Below, one piece after another: positions 31,801-45,900 of a DNA stretch of 64,000 nt. The position numbers and the translations under genes are program-made. Every line of letters starts with the position of its first letter. Position 1 is the first letter of the stretch. The notes beneath the pieces are model-generated. The model worked only from the letters and a program-made list of their open reading frames with translations. It did not search any database and was not told the DNA's origin. Location of the stretch: NCBI RefSeq assembly GCF_001411555.2, contig NC_049911.1, forward strand, positions 33,927,340-33,991,339. The letters run 5' to 3'. The stretch is from Juglans regia (Eukaryota > Streptophyta > Magnoliopsida > Fagales > Juglandaceae).

Positions 31801-34800
31801 ATGATATAGTTTATTTCAGTCATGGGTTGAAGACCAATCCAATCTGTAGAACTTACCAATTAATTTGTCTGTTGAAACAAAACAAAAAAAATGACAAATG
31901 AAACTTGGTTTACTCATTCAATTTAATGTAGAATTACTTGAACAAATAGATAATGCGAATTTTTCTCTCTCGCTTTTTTTTTTTTTTTTCTCTCTTACTT
32001 TTCTGCTTTGTCAATGGTGGTTGTGGGTTGTTGACGGGGGGTATTCTGTTTTCAAAGTATGGCTATGAGCTCTATTAGCTGTTTAGCTATAGAGTCGAAG
32101 GTTTTTGAAGTGAGAAGAGTTGGGGGAAGAGTGTGCATTACAGAGAAATGATGGAAAGGCGTGAGCTGCATATGGATGGGTTTAGAGACTATCAGTTGGG
32201 TGGCTAACTCACTGGAGGCTTGTTTGAAGTCTGGAAACAAAGGCTACTACTCAGCTCGACGGGAAGGTGACAGAGGCCTCACTGTCTAGCAATGCTCAAA
32301 CTCTCGTGGTTCATATATGGCTTTGGCTGTGTATGGCGGGGGAGGGTGTCGGAGTTACATACTCATACCTGAAGACAAGGCTGGAATGGGGTGGAAGAAG
32401 ATGGTGGCGGTGCTGAAGGGCATGGGCAAAGTAGGTGTCCAGGGGAGAAAACCATCGCAAGCGATGGCGGTAACTTTGCCGTCAAGGTTGTACAAGGAGG
32501 CTCTGGAGGTGCCTCGAGCCGCGCAGCACTCTGTGATGGGAGACTTGCAAAAGGGATCACCCCCCTTTTCGGTAGCTGCTCAAAGTGGAGGAGGTAATGA
32601 CAGAGGGATGGTCGGGATAAAAGAAGAAAAAATTTTGATGGAGTTATGTGAAGTGCAGTTCTCGTTGGGGGAGCTAACTAATAGAGTTGGGGAGCTGATA
32701 CGGTGCGTTGAGAGTTGCCATTTGGGCTCGGGGGACACGAAAGGTGGGCTTAATGTGAAGGCCAAGGGAAGGGCCAGGCTCATGCTACTGGGATCCAGCC
32801 CACGACGAGAGCACGACTGGGAGGCCCTTTCTGGAGGAAGAAACTACAGGCTAATGGTGGCCCATCGACGAGTGGGTCGGAGCCACCGATGCCAGAGAAG
32901 CCTCAGTCGACCCCGCCGAAGGTCACAGAGACTCCGATGGACGTCCCGTCGCCAGCAGAAACAACACCAGAGCATGGAGGAGGGATTTACGTTGTCCCTA
33001 ATGCTCACGATGGCCCGATTATTGCTCAAACTATCACGACGAAGGGTATCGGCGCACAGACAACTACGCCAATGTCAATCGAGCTGTCGGCGAGCAACGG
33101 TAAGGGCGTGAGTACCACCTTAGAGGAAGGGGAAGTTTTGGAACAAATAGGCGAGACTGATCTGGTTACTGTTGGTGAGTCTTTGCCTTCGAACCAGACA
33201 CAGATAGTCCCGGTTGATGATGAGGAAGCTATGGGTGTGTCAAACGAGGTGTTTTTGGAGCTTGGAATGGAAGAAGTGGTTTCTGTCTTGGCGGGAGAGG
33301 ATTCGGTGGCTGGAAAGGAGATGGGCACCAATCAGCTGAGTCTATACGTGGGTTCTGTGGGTAGTGAAGAGGATGAGATGGGTAGCCCACTGATGCTCCC
33401 AACACCTCGAGCATCAAATTGAGTATTAAAAAAATTAGAGGAGCTGCATGGTTGGGTGGGGATTTCTTGCGAAGGGTATGAAGACCAATTCATGGCTCTC
33501 CTAGTAGCCATGAAAGCTGGTCACTCCACGATAATAAAGTCAGTAGCTAAAAAGGAGAGAGTTGAAACGACTGCAATACTCCATTAACTATGATAATAAG
33601 GAGGGAACTTCGGGGAGAGATAGAGCAAAAGGGAGGGATGTCTCTCTTGTTAATGAAGCATAAAATATTGTCTTGGAATGTGAGAGGGATCAGTGACATG
33701 AATAAACGACTACTTATTAGATCTCTTCTCCGAAGTTGGAAAGTAGACATTGTTTGCCTACAAGAAACTAAACTAGCAGTTATTTCTCTTTGTATCATTA
33801 GGAGTTTGTGGGGCGGTTTGCAAATGGGATGGCATTATTTACCGTCCAATGGAGCATCCGGGGGCATACTACTTATGTGGGATAAAAGAGTAGTGGAAAA
33901 TATGAAAGATTTCATGGGAGGATTATGTGGTGGCATGCTCGTTTAAGAACGTCATGGATGGCTATCAGTGGGCTTTTACAGGCATTTATAGGCTTAATCT
34001 TGACAGGCTACTATGGGATGAGTTGGTAGGTATTAATAGTATATGAGACTTACCTTGGTGTATTGGAGGTGATTTTAACATCACCCGTTTCCCGAGCGAG
34101 AAATTAGGTGGCTTGGGTTTCAACCCACCCATGGTAGATTTTTCAAACTTCATTTCCGAACAGAATTTACAAGATATTCCTCTTGCAAGTGGTTCCTTCA
34201 CTTGGTCTAGCAACCAATATCTTCCATCTTGGTCGAGGATAGATAGATTTTTAATCTCTCTGGAATGGGAGGCACACTATCAGGATCTCATTCAGAAGAG
34301 ACTACCTAGGTTGTGTTCAGATCACTTCCCCATTCTTTTGAATTGTAGGGGCATTAGAAGAGGCCTAAGGTATTTCAAATTTGAAAACATGTGGTTGAAG
34401 TCATAGGGTTTTCTAGACAGAATTAGACAATGGTGGTCTTCTTACCATTTTCATGGTAATGCTAGCTATAAGATGGCTTGTAAATTAAAGTCTTTGAAAA
34501 AGGACTTGAAGGAATGGAATATACAAGAGTTTGGTAATGTGGAAAGTCAGAAATCTGTTCTAATGGAGGAGCTTAAGGATTTGGAGGGTATGGAAGAGGA
34601 GAAGGTTTTTACTAAAACCGAGTGGGCCCGCAAATCCCAAGTGATTGCAAACAATGAACGGCTGTCTCTTTTGGAAGAAATATCGTGGCGTCAGAGATCA
34701 CGAGCTTTATGGTTGAAGGAAGAGGATAGATGCACTAAGTTTTTTTCACCAAGTGGCCAACTCACATAGGCGGAACAATGCTATAGATACTCTGTTAATA

Positions 34801-37800
34801 GATGGGGCGGTGTCATCCAACCATACCGAGATCTCAGACCACATTTTCAATTACTATGATAATTTGTTTTCGGAACAATTTGAGTGGAGGCCGAGACTTG
34901 ACGGGTTGGTGTTTGATATTCTTGACCCGCAAGTTGCGGAGCGACTTGAAAGACCGTTTGATGAGGTAGAGGTCAGGACGGTGATCAAGGGTATGATGGG
35001 CGATAAAGCCCCAGGTCTCGATGGCTTCTCCATGGCTTTTTTTCAGACGTGTTGGGGTGTGCTTAAAGATGATATCATGGAGGTTTTCCATGAATTTCAT
35101 GGAAGTGGGCGGTTCGAGAAAAGCCTTAATGCTACTTTCTTAGCACTCATTCCTAAAAAGCCTGGTGCAGCAGAAGTGAAAGATTTTCGTCCCATTAGTT
35201 TTGGTAGGTGGGCTATACAAAATTTTATCCAAAGTATTGGCGAACAGATTGAGTAAGGTGATGAAAGGCTTGATTTCAAAGTGACAAAATGCATTTGTTC
35301 AAGGTAGGCAAATCCTTGACTCGGTACTTATAGCCAACGAATGTTTGGAGAGTCGTATTAAATCGGGAGAGTCGGGACTCCTTTGTAAGCTAGACATGGA
35401 GAAAGCTTACGATCACGTCAATTGGAGTTTCTTAATTTATATGTTGGAGAGATGTGGCTTTGGCTCTAAATGGTGTTCCTGGATCCTTCATTGTATTTCC
35501 ATAGCGTGTTTCTCTGTATTGGTGAATGGTACATCCAAAGGTTTTTTCAAGAGCTCCCGAGGTTTGCGACAAGGAGATCCTCTTTCTCCTCTTCTCTTTG
35601 TTTTTGTGATAGAAGCTTTCAGCAAGATGATTTCAGGGGCAGTAGAAGGAGGGTTCATATCAGGATTCTCAGTGGGAGAGGCAAGTTCAGGTTCGCTTAA
35701 CATTACTCACCTATTGTTTGCTGATGATACCCTAATCTTTTGTGAGGCCAGACAGGAGCAAATCTGAGCTGTGAGAGCTCTTTTATTATGCTTTGAAGCA
35801 GTGTCAGGCTTGAAGGTGAAATTGGCTAAATCAGAGGTAGCCAGTGGGACATGTATCCAATGTGGAGAGTCTGGCATCCATCTTGGAGGGTAAGATAACT
35901 CAGTTGCCCATGAAATATCTTTGCCTTCCGCTAGGTGCGGCGTTCAAATCGAAATCTATTTGGGATGATGTAATAGAAAAAATGGAGAGGAAACTAGCTG
36001 GTTGGAAGAGAATGTACTTATCCAAAGGGGGCTGGGTGACTCTCATAAAAAATACTTTGTCTAACTTACCAACATATTTCCTCTCATTATTTCCGCTCCT
36101 TGCTATGGTGGCTCATCGCATGGAGAAAATTCAACGTGATTTCCTTTGGGGAGGGATCAAGGATGAGTTTAAATTTCACTTGGTGAAATGGGCCACAATT
36201 TGTTCCCCCATCAAAAGGAGGCTTGGGTGTATGGAATTTGAGATCTTTCAATCAAGCCTTGCTTGGCAAATGGTTATGGAGATATCACCAAGAACGGGAG
36301 GCCTTGTGGCAAACCGTCATTGCTTTGAAGCACGGGAAATCATGGGGAGGGTGGTGTTCTAATGTGGTGCGTGGACCTCATGGAGTTGGGCTTTGGAAAC
36401 ATATCAGAAGAGGGTGGGACACCTATGCAGCACATACTTGCTTCAAAGTTGGCAACGGAGTTAAGGAAAAGTTTTGGCATGACTTATGGTGTGGTGATCG
36501 GGTACTCAAGGATGTTTATCCACAAGTTTATAGCTTAGCAAGAAGAAAAGAAGCCTCTATCGCAGATTTGATTATCTATTCCAATGGCTCTTCCCAATGG
36601 AACCTCACTTTCCATAAAGATGCACAAGATTGGGAGATGGATGACTTTTTGGCCTTTTTTGACTTTGTGTACTCCACTCGTGTGTCGGGGGAAGGTGAAG
36701 ACAAGATATATTAGTGTCCATCTAAGAATGGAGTGTTCACGGCCCGCTCTTTCTATCATTCCTTAAACTTGCACAACTCAGTCCCGTTCCCATGGAGGAG
36801 CATTTGAAAGACAAAGGCACCTCTAAATGCAGCTTTTTTTGTATGGACAACCTCTTTGGGGAAGATTCTTACTATAGATAACCTAAAGAAACATGGCATT
36901 ATCGCTATAAATTGGTGTTACATGTGTAAGAAGAGCCGTGAGTCCGTTGACCATCTATTACTACATTGTGAGGTTGTCATAACCTTATGGACAGATGTCT
37001 TAGCACGGGTTAGGTTAGCATGGGTGATGCCGGAAAAGGTATGTGATTTTTTAGCCTCTTGGAGAGGTATTAGGGGTAACTCTCAAATTGCATCCATATG
37101 GAAGATGCTACCTATTTGTCTATGGTGGTGCATTTGGAGGGAGCGGAATTCAAGATGCTTTGAAGATCAAGAGAGATTAATGGAAGAGCTTAGAATTTTG
37201 TTTTTCAATACTTTACTCCATTGGTCGATTGTAATTGATTTTCATGGTAGCACTTTTCATGATTTCCTTGTATCTCTAAGCTAGACATTGTGAATGTGCT
37301 CGTGTATATGTCCCGTATACTTGGACACTCTCTGTCTCTCTTTTGATCAATAAAATTTTGTTTACCAATTAAAAAAAAAAAAATGTAGACTTGATCTCAA
37401 CGACAAAGGTTTGGCTGATTAATCACATAAATGTTCAGAGCATGAGGCATCTGAAATGCTTGAAGGCACACTTACGGACTTATAAAATAAAATTGCATAA
37501 CTTACTTTTCGTCTTCGAGGCCTTTTTGTTATCAACAAAAAACTGGCCTTGTTTAAACTGCCTCATTCTGGGGCAGGATAGGGCAAAGTGGTGGTAAGCC
37601 TTACAGAATCTGACTTTTATGGTTTCAAATCTAGAACTTCTTCAGAGGGTATGGTTGTGCAGTTGAAACTATGCCCACCTTTGAATCCAGTCATCTGGCT
37701 TTGCAGGTATGATGTTGATATCTTCATTGGTCACAGATTTCTTGGTACAGGTGAAGTTGTAAGTCTTTAAATCCTGTTTTTCTTTATTGTTCCCAAAGGA

Positions 37801-38549
37801 TGCTAAATACACAATAATGACCGAAGTCTTCAGTGTGGTTATTTGAGCTTTTGGGTTTGAGAAGGCTGAGAAGCACCTGAGCCACAACTATGCCCACTCA
37901 AATATAAAAAAGAAAAAAGAAAGAACCAAGGCTAAATAACCAGGAATAACGAATACTAAAAAAGCAGCCAGTCTTTGTGCACTTCTGCCTACCTAAAATC
38001 ATTTGATGAATTTTGTCTGAAGGAAGTTCGTGTCAGATTTGTTGGATTTGGTGCTGAGGAGGACGAGTGGGTCAATGTGAAAAAGGCAGTGCGGCAACGT
38101 TCCATTCCTCTAGATCATTCAGAGTGCCATAAAGTGAAGGAAGGAGACCTCGTCCTCTGTTTCCAGGTGATTCCAAATGCGTTGTTTATTTTTGGGTTTC
38201 TCAGAAGTGGCCACAGTTCTTGTCAGTCCATTTAATTTGATGCCATTTGAATTTTAGGAGAGAAGAGATTGCTTGATCTACTACGATGCCCATGTTTTAG
38301 AAATCCAACGGAGACTGCATGATATAAGGGGTTGCAGGTGTCTTTTCTTGATACGGTATGATCACGACAACACTGAGGTACGTATATTTTTATTTTAAAC
38401 TAAATGGCATTCATATGTTTCAGTCAGTTACTTTGCACAATGGTGTATCGGAACAAAAGACCACTGTAGATCTGATTTGCTTTGCTGATACTCCGGTATT
38501 TACCCAGGAGAGAGTTCGTTTGAGGAGATTATGCGGCGTGCGGTGCTAA
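28888..38549 (+). CDS. SHH: SAWADEE homeodomain homologue (SHH1/SHH2-like)
   Basis: SHH1 binds H3K9-methylated tails and recruits RNA polymerase IV in RNA-directed DNA methylation; SHH2 is a relative. Nine exons: 28888-28947, 30016-30101, 30236-30281, 30442-30550, 31396-31477, 37707-37758, 38023-38166, 38258-38377 and 38508-38549, totalling 741 nt (246 aa plus stop). Residues of about 15-85 form a divergent homeodomain ([39 protein letters not shown]). From about residue 115 comes the SAWADEE domain: [60 protein letters not shown]. Intron 5 is 6.2 kb because it contains a LINE. Phases are consistent across it, so splicing may still restore the mRNA. Whether it is SHH1 or SHH2 was not resolved. 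Confidence 0.94.
31562..31932. repeat. Direct duplication inside SHH intron 5
   Basis: A unit of about 200 bp (31562-31762) recurs from about 31786, sharing ATATAGTTTATTTCAGTCAT, GAAACTTGGTT and AATGTAGA. The second copy is cut at 31932 and resumes at 37390 with CTTGATCTCAACGACAAAGG, because the LINE inserted into it. Confidence 0.85.
32317..33422 (+). pseudogene. LINE ORF1-like region (broken)
   Basis: Two overlapping frames, 32317-33111 and 32889-33422, look like one former ORF1. The first has [18 protein letters not shown], similar to the N-terminal domain often found in plant LINE polyproteins; the second is acidic and Ser/Thr-rich. The break falls around 32850-32950. ORF1-type proteins bind the element RNA. 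Confidence 0.6.
33655..37284 (+). pseudogene. LINE ORF2: endonuclease, reverse transcriptase, zf-RVT (broken)
   Basis: The endonuclease begins [12 protein letters not shown] with the catalytic-type motif VCLQETKL, and ends with SRIDRFLIS and LCSDHFPIL (33655-34400). The reverse transcriptase follows: [15 protein letters not shown], then [22 protein letters not shown] and the FADD catalytic box (35717-35728). The zinc-containing C-terminal domain has [19 protein letters not shown] (about 36910-36970). Frame changes occur near 33950, 34400, 34760, 35200, 35765 and 36230, and there are in-frame stops, so no intact protein can be made. Confidence 0.9.
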
Positions 38550-41500
38550 ATATAGTGGCTAATCTTTCAGATCCTGTCTTCTTTATATTTTTGTCCGATT
38601 AGTATATGCATATAGGAGGAATATGGATACCATAGAGTGCAGTTAAGACATGTAAGGACGATATATTTGGATACCAGGATACCTATCCTATCCGGGTGTC
38701 GCTCAGTTTTTCTTTTTCTTTTTTTGTTCAAACCCGGCTCTTTTTTTTTGCAAACATGTGGATGAAAGAGTTGGGGATGCAATGGCGCCCCATGGATCAG
38801 CAATTACGGCAAATCACAACCACATTCCTGGTAACAACAAATTTATTTCTCCTACGTTCGTAATATTGGTTTTTCAGTGCACACATTTATTTTAAATTAT
38901 ATGCGGATGCTGGCACGTTCTCAATACTCACATTTACAGGCTATCCTAATGAACTAACTAACTGCACATGGAAATTAAGTGGTGTATTGCTTTACTTCTG
39001 GAGTGAGGTTCTTCGTTCGACCCAGTTGACACTAGCTACTACTTATGCCCCGAAGTCATTTGTGAGATTTGGTGCTCAGAAAATAAGTGGCTAAATATTA
39101 GAGAATTAATTATCTCCATATGGTTAGTTATATATATATATAAATAAATAAATAATGTTAAATATAGCCGTACAAGTTTTTGTGTACTGCTTTTGAAAAA
39201 AATTAAGTCTTATCATTCAAAAAATAGTTTTTTTCATGTAAATCACATTTCTTCAAAATTTTTTTTTTTTTTTAAAAAGTGCAAGCTTGCACCCTAAGAC
39301 TACAAATATTATTTCTCATAAAAAAAAATATCTGTACGGTCGGCTTGTTATATCATCAACCAGACCCATAGATCAAAAGATATAAAAATTAACTAATAAG
39401 ATCTCTCATATCTTATCCCCGATGTTGTAGGATGGTTTCTTCTTTTACAAATATTTTATAATTCTTCTTAAATCAACCAATAATTATAATATTTCATTAA
39501 AAAATAGCTTTAATTTTGTATAGATAAAGTAAAGTGATAAAATAGTTAATAGATTAATTGCAGATTTATGCGAAGCTGACTGACATTTTTCTTAGGCTCA
39601 TGTTTATTTTAAAAAACCCGCTAAATCATTGAATGAGGACACGCTAATTCAGCGAATCATCATAACGCACATCATAAATCAAAAGCAAAATCACTCCAGA
39701 GTGAGTTCTATAGACATGATATGGAAAGCTTCATTTCCCTGGTAAAGAAACGATGAATAATGCTCAATGGTGTTTAAACTGCTCGCTTTTGATCGCCTGA
39801 AATTGCACTGGGCAGGGTATTTAAGCGGCTATAAAAAAAGGTTCATTTCGCCACACTTGGGGGACAGATCTCTCGACTCTTGCTACCCTACCCTTCAAGG
39901 CAGGCGACCACCCCTTTGGGTGGTGATTAGCCACCCTATAATTTCTTTTTCTTTTTTTAAATTACTATTATTATTAAAAATGACAGTACGTGTGCTTTCA
40001 TAAAAGGATGTAAAGTTGACCTTCCGTGGAGTGGTGTAACACCAATTCATTACCATAGATGCACTTTAATTTGGTAGCTGACAAGGCGAGACGACTTTAA
40101 ATATTTAGCTATCTTTTTTTTTCTTTTTAAATGCTGGACACTTAAGGATAAAATTCAGAAGCTTTTTTCATTTATTTATTGATAAATAAAATTTTATTGA
40201 TCATGAAAAAATACAAAACCAAAGTACACGAGTAGCACCACCTTAGCCTACGTTTAGATGTTAAGTTGATAGAGAGTTATGTAGAACCTATCTAAATTAA
40301 GTTTAAAATTTATTTAGTTGTTAAAATAAATTTAATACTTTTTATAAAAAAATAAAAAATATTATAAATCTCACATATAAAGACGTTTTAAGTTAAAAAA
40401 GATTATGAATCCTACGTATAAGAAAATTTTGAGTTGAGATAAATTTAATAATTTGAGAGTGGATGTTTAAATGCTAGAGTATTAAACTAAACTCAGCTGA
40501 ATTTAGAAACCAACGCAGCCTAAGAGTGATTCTAGCGATTCAAGATATTCAGAAGCTTAACTCATTTTAGTGGAGAATGTTGCCTCGTGAAATCAAAATT
40601 AGTTTAAAAACCAATATAGAAAATAAATATATCAGCCAGCATCTCTCAGAAAGTAAAACTATGGTCACTCCACTTTTCCATAAGCAATATTACGTGACAT
40701 ATAATGTTCACTTGTCCAAGCAAAGCGTCTACATGTTTACCATATCACACGAAAACTTAACTAATGGTTTCTGCGTACCCAAGTAAAATTCACCTTCGAT
40801 TTAAGAACAATCGGAATACATAATAACCTAGAAACTAACCTACCGCTCATTTTGAGAAAATAAAAAAAGACGTAGCATAATCCTTCCCAACCTTTTTTTT
40901 TTTTTTTTTTGAGAAAACAAAAAGAACAGTAAACCTAGAAAATAAATATGTTGTTTCAATAACTTATATTTTTGCTTTACACCGGTACAGGAAGATTGAT
41001 CGAGTTTCCTGAAAAATATCAATTTTCTAATTAAGAAAGAAAAGGGTGAACTACGTTTTGATGTGATTGGATTTTGAAGTACATACGGCCAAAAATCCAT
41101 CAAGATGGCTCTACCCCAAAGCTGAAATTGGTAATCAAATGAAAAAAAAAAAAATGCAAGTGATTGTGTGAAGATTGACAAGATGCTCAGATATTAGATG
41201 TGTCTATAAAACAAGTCAATTTTCTTACAGCACACCATAATGATGCGGTTGGTCATCAAACATACAAAAATGGAGTCATCTAGGAAATGATACTTTTGTG
41301 ATGTTTGGGGGTTTAAGGAGGACATACCATGTACGGGAAAGAATTCCGTACCATTAATCACGGTGATGACTCCCCACTTTCAGTACATACAGCGTGACTG
41401 GATGAAGGATTTTAACCACCATGAATATGACATCCATTACATTTTTCTATTTTTAGTTATAAGAAAACCCTCTTCAAGAAATAACGAAAGCCATCTATGG

Positions 41501-42999
41501 GTAGAAGCAAACAAATAAAAGGTGGCTGCTTACCAGGGTAAATATAGGCTTGCCATAGGCCAAAAGAATCGCATGTGGAACCTGAATATAAAATTGAAAT
41601 CGATTAATCATTCTGCAACCATACTCAACTTCTAAACAATCACTATCAGAAAAATACTTCCACAAACTGCACATTAAAGAACTTCACATGACAGTTCCCA
41701 GTGATCCTCCCAGGACTTACCAAGTGGAATACTGGAGTTTTTCTTGGTAGCACAATTTCTTTTTAAAGATATTCTTACATGGATACAAGGAGCTTTGCCT
41801 TCTATGTTTCTGCTTCCATGATCTCGAGCATTACAGGCTAATCGTTGATGCTAAAATACACTGAAAATATATCAAATTCACATTTCCAAGTCTCATGTAA
41901 ATGAAGATAAAACACCAGTAAGGCGCATAAATATTCAGTGTCCCACAACTGATCTAAACTCTTAGCATGCATTTAAAAAGCCAGCTGTTGCTGCCTCCTA
42001 GGCAGTAAAATGGAATGTGCATGATCAATGATCATATATGTATGCATGACTCATGTCTCTGTATATTTATACATATACACAATATAAGATATGCGGTTGC
42101 CCGCATGTTCAAATACAGAGAAACCTAGTACAAGATCTCTGGATTTGAACAGGTCATCGGTCCTACAATATGTACCCAGTTACCAGTTCAAAACCGAAAT
42201 GATAAAAACCAATGAGGTCGTGCTATAGATTGTGAGAAAAGAATTGTCCGGGGAAGAAAATGGATATGCATTAGAAGGGGGGGGGGGGAAGACCAACTTC
42301 AATGATTGTGTCAGACAAAATAGCACCTTGATTTACTTACACAAGCCATGTACCTCATGCACCATACTAGTCAAAGCAAGGTACAAAAGTATGCAATAAA
42401 ATTATAGCATGAAGAACAATAACAATAAAGAGATCATTACAAACTGATGTCCCAAGTATACAACCACTTTCTTTCAGGTCAAGTTCTGGCATCCCAGAAA
42501 GTATCTACAGGTCCAAAAAGGAGAACCCAAAAAAAAAAATTAAAAAATAAAAAGAGGGATTAAGTACAGGATGAACAACTGAGAATGTCCAGAGCCCACA
42601 GCAAAATCATAGTTGTACATCCCAAAATACCATCAACAATTAGAATGCCCTGTTCACATGCCTTCAACTGTGACACTATTGTTCAAAACTATACCAACTT
42701 TGAAATGATAGGTAAGAGTAACTCCCATTGCAGGTGGATAAATGATTTAAAATCAGCCTCATAAGCATTTTGATTCAATTTAAAGACAGTGCACAGGTGT
42801 TTGTAACAGATGCTATGCGATGGCGGCAATAAAGAAGAGTTTAGCATACATCATCTCCAAAATGCCATGATCAGTAAATTTGCCTTGACAGGATCTTTGG
42901 TTCCCAGGAGAGAGAAGTAGATATTATGAGCCGGTTCATTGATCATAGAAGTGAGAGGTCCAAGTAACATAAGCGGCACCCCAACAGATCTTTGGCAGT
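38550..42999. other. Intergenic region between SHH and the MLK kinase (convergent genes)
   Basis: 4.4 kb holding both 3' flanks. It contains MITE-like AT-rich stretches (for example 39140-39320), a long GAGTTGAG-related element at 40246-40520, homopolymer runs, and a G run at 42277-42288. About 41500-42999 may include 3' UTR of the kinase. No coding region or RNA gene was supported. Confidence 0.5.
40246..40520. mobile_element. Longer GAGTTGAG-related MITE
   Basis: About 275 bp starting GCCTACGTTTAGATG and ending CCAACGCAGCC, imperfect inverted repeats resembling the family ends. The interior differs from the 190-200 bp copies and looks like a subfamily. Confidence 0.6.
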
Positions 43000-45900
43000 T
43001 CATGAAACAGTTCGACCATAGCAAATAGATGCAATATAAAGATTCTTTGCCCATTTCTCCTGCATAAACACCATTTACAACTTTTGGTTTCAGAAATAAA
43101 TGATGGATGGGAAGAAAATAGGGAAAATGATCAATCCAAATAGTTCACCTTGACGTGTGTACTAGGAAAAGCAGAAGTTCGGAGAGTCTCTTGAGTTTCA
43201 TCGGCCGGTTTTCTTCTAGGAACACTTAGAACTAAAGCAGCCTGGTCCCAAGTCGCTGCAGTTGATGTAATGCGGTAACCACTGTCCCACCTTCGATGGA
43301 CACCTTCACTAGGATAGAGAAAATCTAGTTCCACAACCTGGAAAAATAATAATAAAATAAATCATCTATCTTTTTTCAGTGCTACCATATGGTATTTCAA
43401 GTAAGCAGAGATCCAAATTATCCAACCAAACCTGGTCAGAAAATCCTGCCCCACGAGACATAACAATTGCCCATCTACTCCCAGCAGTGGCCATGGCAGT
43501 AACGTAAAACCCCTCCCTCCATTTTTTGTTGATCCACTTGAATGGAAATGATTCGCTGACTTTATAAGACTGCTGTAAGTACTGTGTCCCTAAATTCAAT
43601 GGCACGATAGAAGTTAAGATTTGCAGATAAAATTCTTTTAAAACTGTTACTTAAGATGCTTGGACTAACCCTTAGACATTACAACTAAGGAACTCCCATT
43701 GTTTGCCCCTGCTATTGCACTGATGTAGTAATTCTTCTCCCAGTGTTCCATAATCCATTCCTTCACAGAATTAGAATTTAGAGGAGATTAATTTAATGAC
43801 TCGCACAAACTTCAATTACTATAAGCACTACTATTAACATTGCTACAGCATAGTTAAGGTACAAAAAATGCAACTGCAGTTAACTATGTATGATTTTATA
43901 TTTGGTAGACAACTGTTCAAGACGCAAATAAAAAACATGCAACCTTGTGAAGAAAGTAGGGTGAGAGTTCATGAACTTGTGCAGTAAAGCCAGTGCCAGC
44001 ATCCATGATAAGGGCCCAGAGGTTTGTACATGAAGCCACGCCACTAATAAATAATCCATCTTCATTTCCTTTCTCAATGTGCTGGGAGAGCCTTACATCT
44101 GCCACGTTATAGTGATATCTACAACAGGAGATGAAAAAATCAACCTCTCACCCTATTGCCACACTTAACGAGCTTAACAAGTAACTTCAACCGCATACCT
44201 CTGCTTCATAGGCCGACGAGCATTGTAAACACTAATCCATTGGGTTGCAGGCATCCCCATTCGAATCTTCTTTTTAGGTTGTTCATCATCCTCCTCCTCC
44301 ATGGTCAATCGTCCTCTCTTATGTCCAACCTGACATATAAGCTTCAAAATAGCAAGTAGGCATATGTTACGCGAATTCAAACCAAAGGCTTAAAAAAAAT
44401 TATGCCTAACAAATTACACATCAAGTTTGTTGTTCCCTTGAAAATTAAGCATATCAAATCAGTCATTGTGTTTTCCAAAAATCGTGGTTTTGGGTTTTGG
44501 CCTTGACTGTCTACTGAGTGCAGGAAGTGGCTGATGTAATAATTTTTTGTGTCACATGATTTGAAAACTAAGCCAAATTAACAACCAACAAAAGTGTGTG
44601 ATGTGGCCCACTAAGCATGCACTCCAAATGCTGATTAGGCTTTTTTTCATTTTAGAGCTATGCCACAACCAAAAAAAAGTGCCATGAATCAATTACAGTA
44701 ACTTCAGTGGAGAAGTGGACAGAATTAAAAAAAAAAATGAAACTGTCAGAAAACACAGAAGTATTTACCCCACAAAAATTTCAAGGGAAAAACATGAAAC
44801 TCAAATGATTTTAAAGAAGAAAACATAAAATTTAATCTTTAGACAATTTTTTTTTTTTTTATATAAGTAATCTTTAAACAAATTTCAACCTCAACATGGA
44901 ATAAACTATACACCAAAGAATGTCAAAAGTACCTTCTGAGCACCATCAGTGTTTATTGGCCGGATATCTGGATTTGGACCAACAATCCCATCAAAGAGGG
45001 AGATATACTTTGCATAGTTAGGTTCTTCATCAAACTTCAGATTTACTACATGTTCAACAAACTGTCGAAAAGGATGAGGACAAAAGCAACAAAGAGCTTC
45101 TGGGGAAGTGGCCATTTTCTTCTTGCATACAAGGAATCCTTTATTATCTCCCTAAAGAAGACATCATGTCAGAAGGACAAACATAACTACATAAAAACCT
45201 AAAACTGCAGAATTTTGAATTTTTGGAACCTGATATCCTTGCCATGGTAAGCGACCACGGAGAAGAAAAACAAGAGTGTAGGCAAGAGATTCCAAGTCAT
45301 CTCTCCTGCTACCGGTTCTACCGAGATGAGCATGCACACTAGCATACCGGACAGTTCCCCTGGATCACATTATCATATAAAAATAAGAAATGCAATATGT
45401 CCACAGAAAGCATGGTTAAGTAGACTTGCAGTTACATACAGAGTTCTATTTTACCTGAAGACATCTGGACGTTGATCATACTCAACATGCAAGCCAGTTG
45501 TACTGTCTCGCCACCTGGTGGCTGTAATGTCAAGACATATAGAGAATAACACAGTATAAGGAGTACTTCAATTTCACCTGCTAATAAAAGATGTCACAAA
45601 AGGGGAAATGTATTTTAACAACTTACCTAATCCAAGGTCCACAAGATATAGCTTTTTTTCTTCAGGAGTCCCAGGAGTCCCAAGCAAGAAATTCTCAGGT
45701 TTCACATCCCCGTGCACATAGCTGGCAATGATATCAGCATTAACATAATAATCACACATACATCAAAATGATGGGAGACCGCTAGAACACACTCCATTAT
45801 TATCATTGACTACATTTTTTTTTATAAGTGTTATCATTGACTACCTAGCTTTTTTTATAAGAGTTATGATTGACTACCTAGCCAGAATAAGTGCAATAAC

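Larger units (their letters stand above)
31933..37381 (+). mobile_element. LINE (non-LTR retrotransposon) inserted in SHH intron 5
   Basis: About 5.45 kb ending in a poly(A) run and flanked by the 8-bp duplication AATGTAGA (31925-31932 and 37382-37389). It contains an ORF1-like region, then endonuclease, reverse transcriptase and a zinc-knuckle domain, on the same strand as SHH. Frameshifts and stops make it inactive. It looks near full length, with a 5' leader of several hundred bases. Confidence 0.92.
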
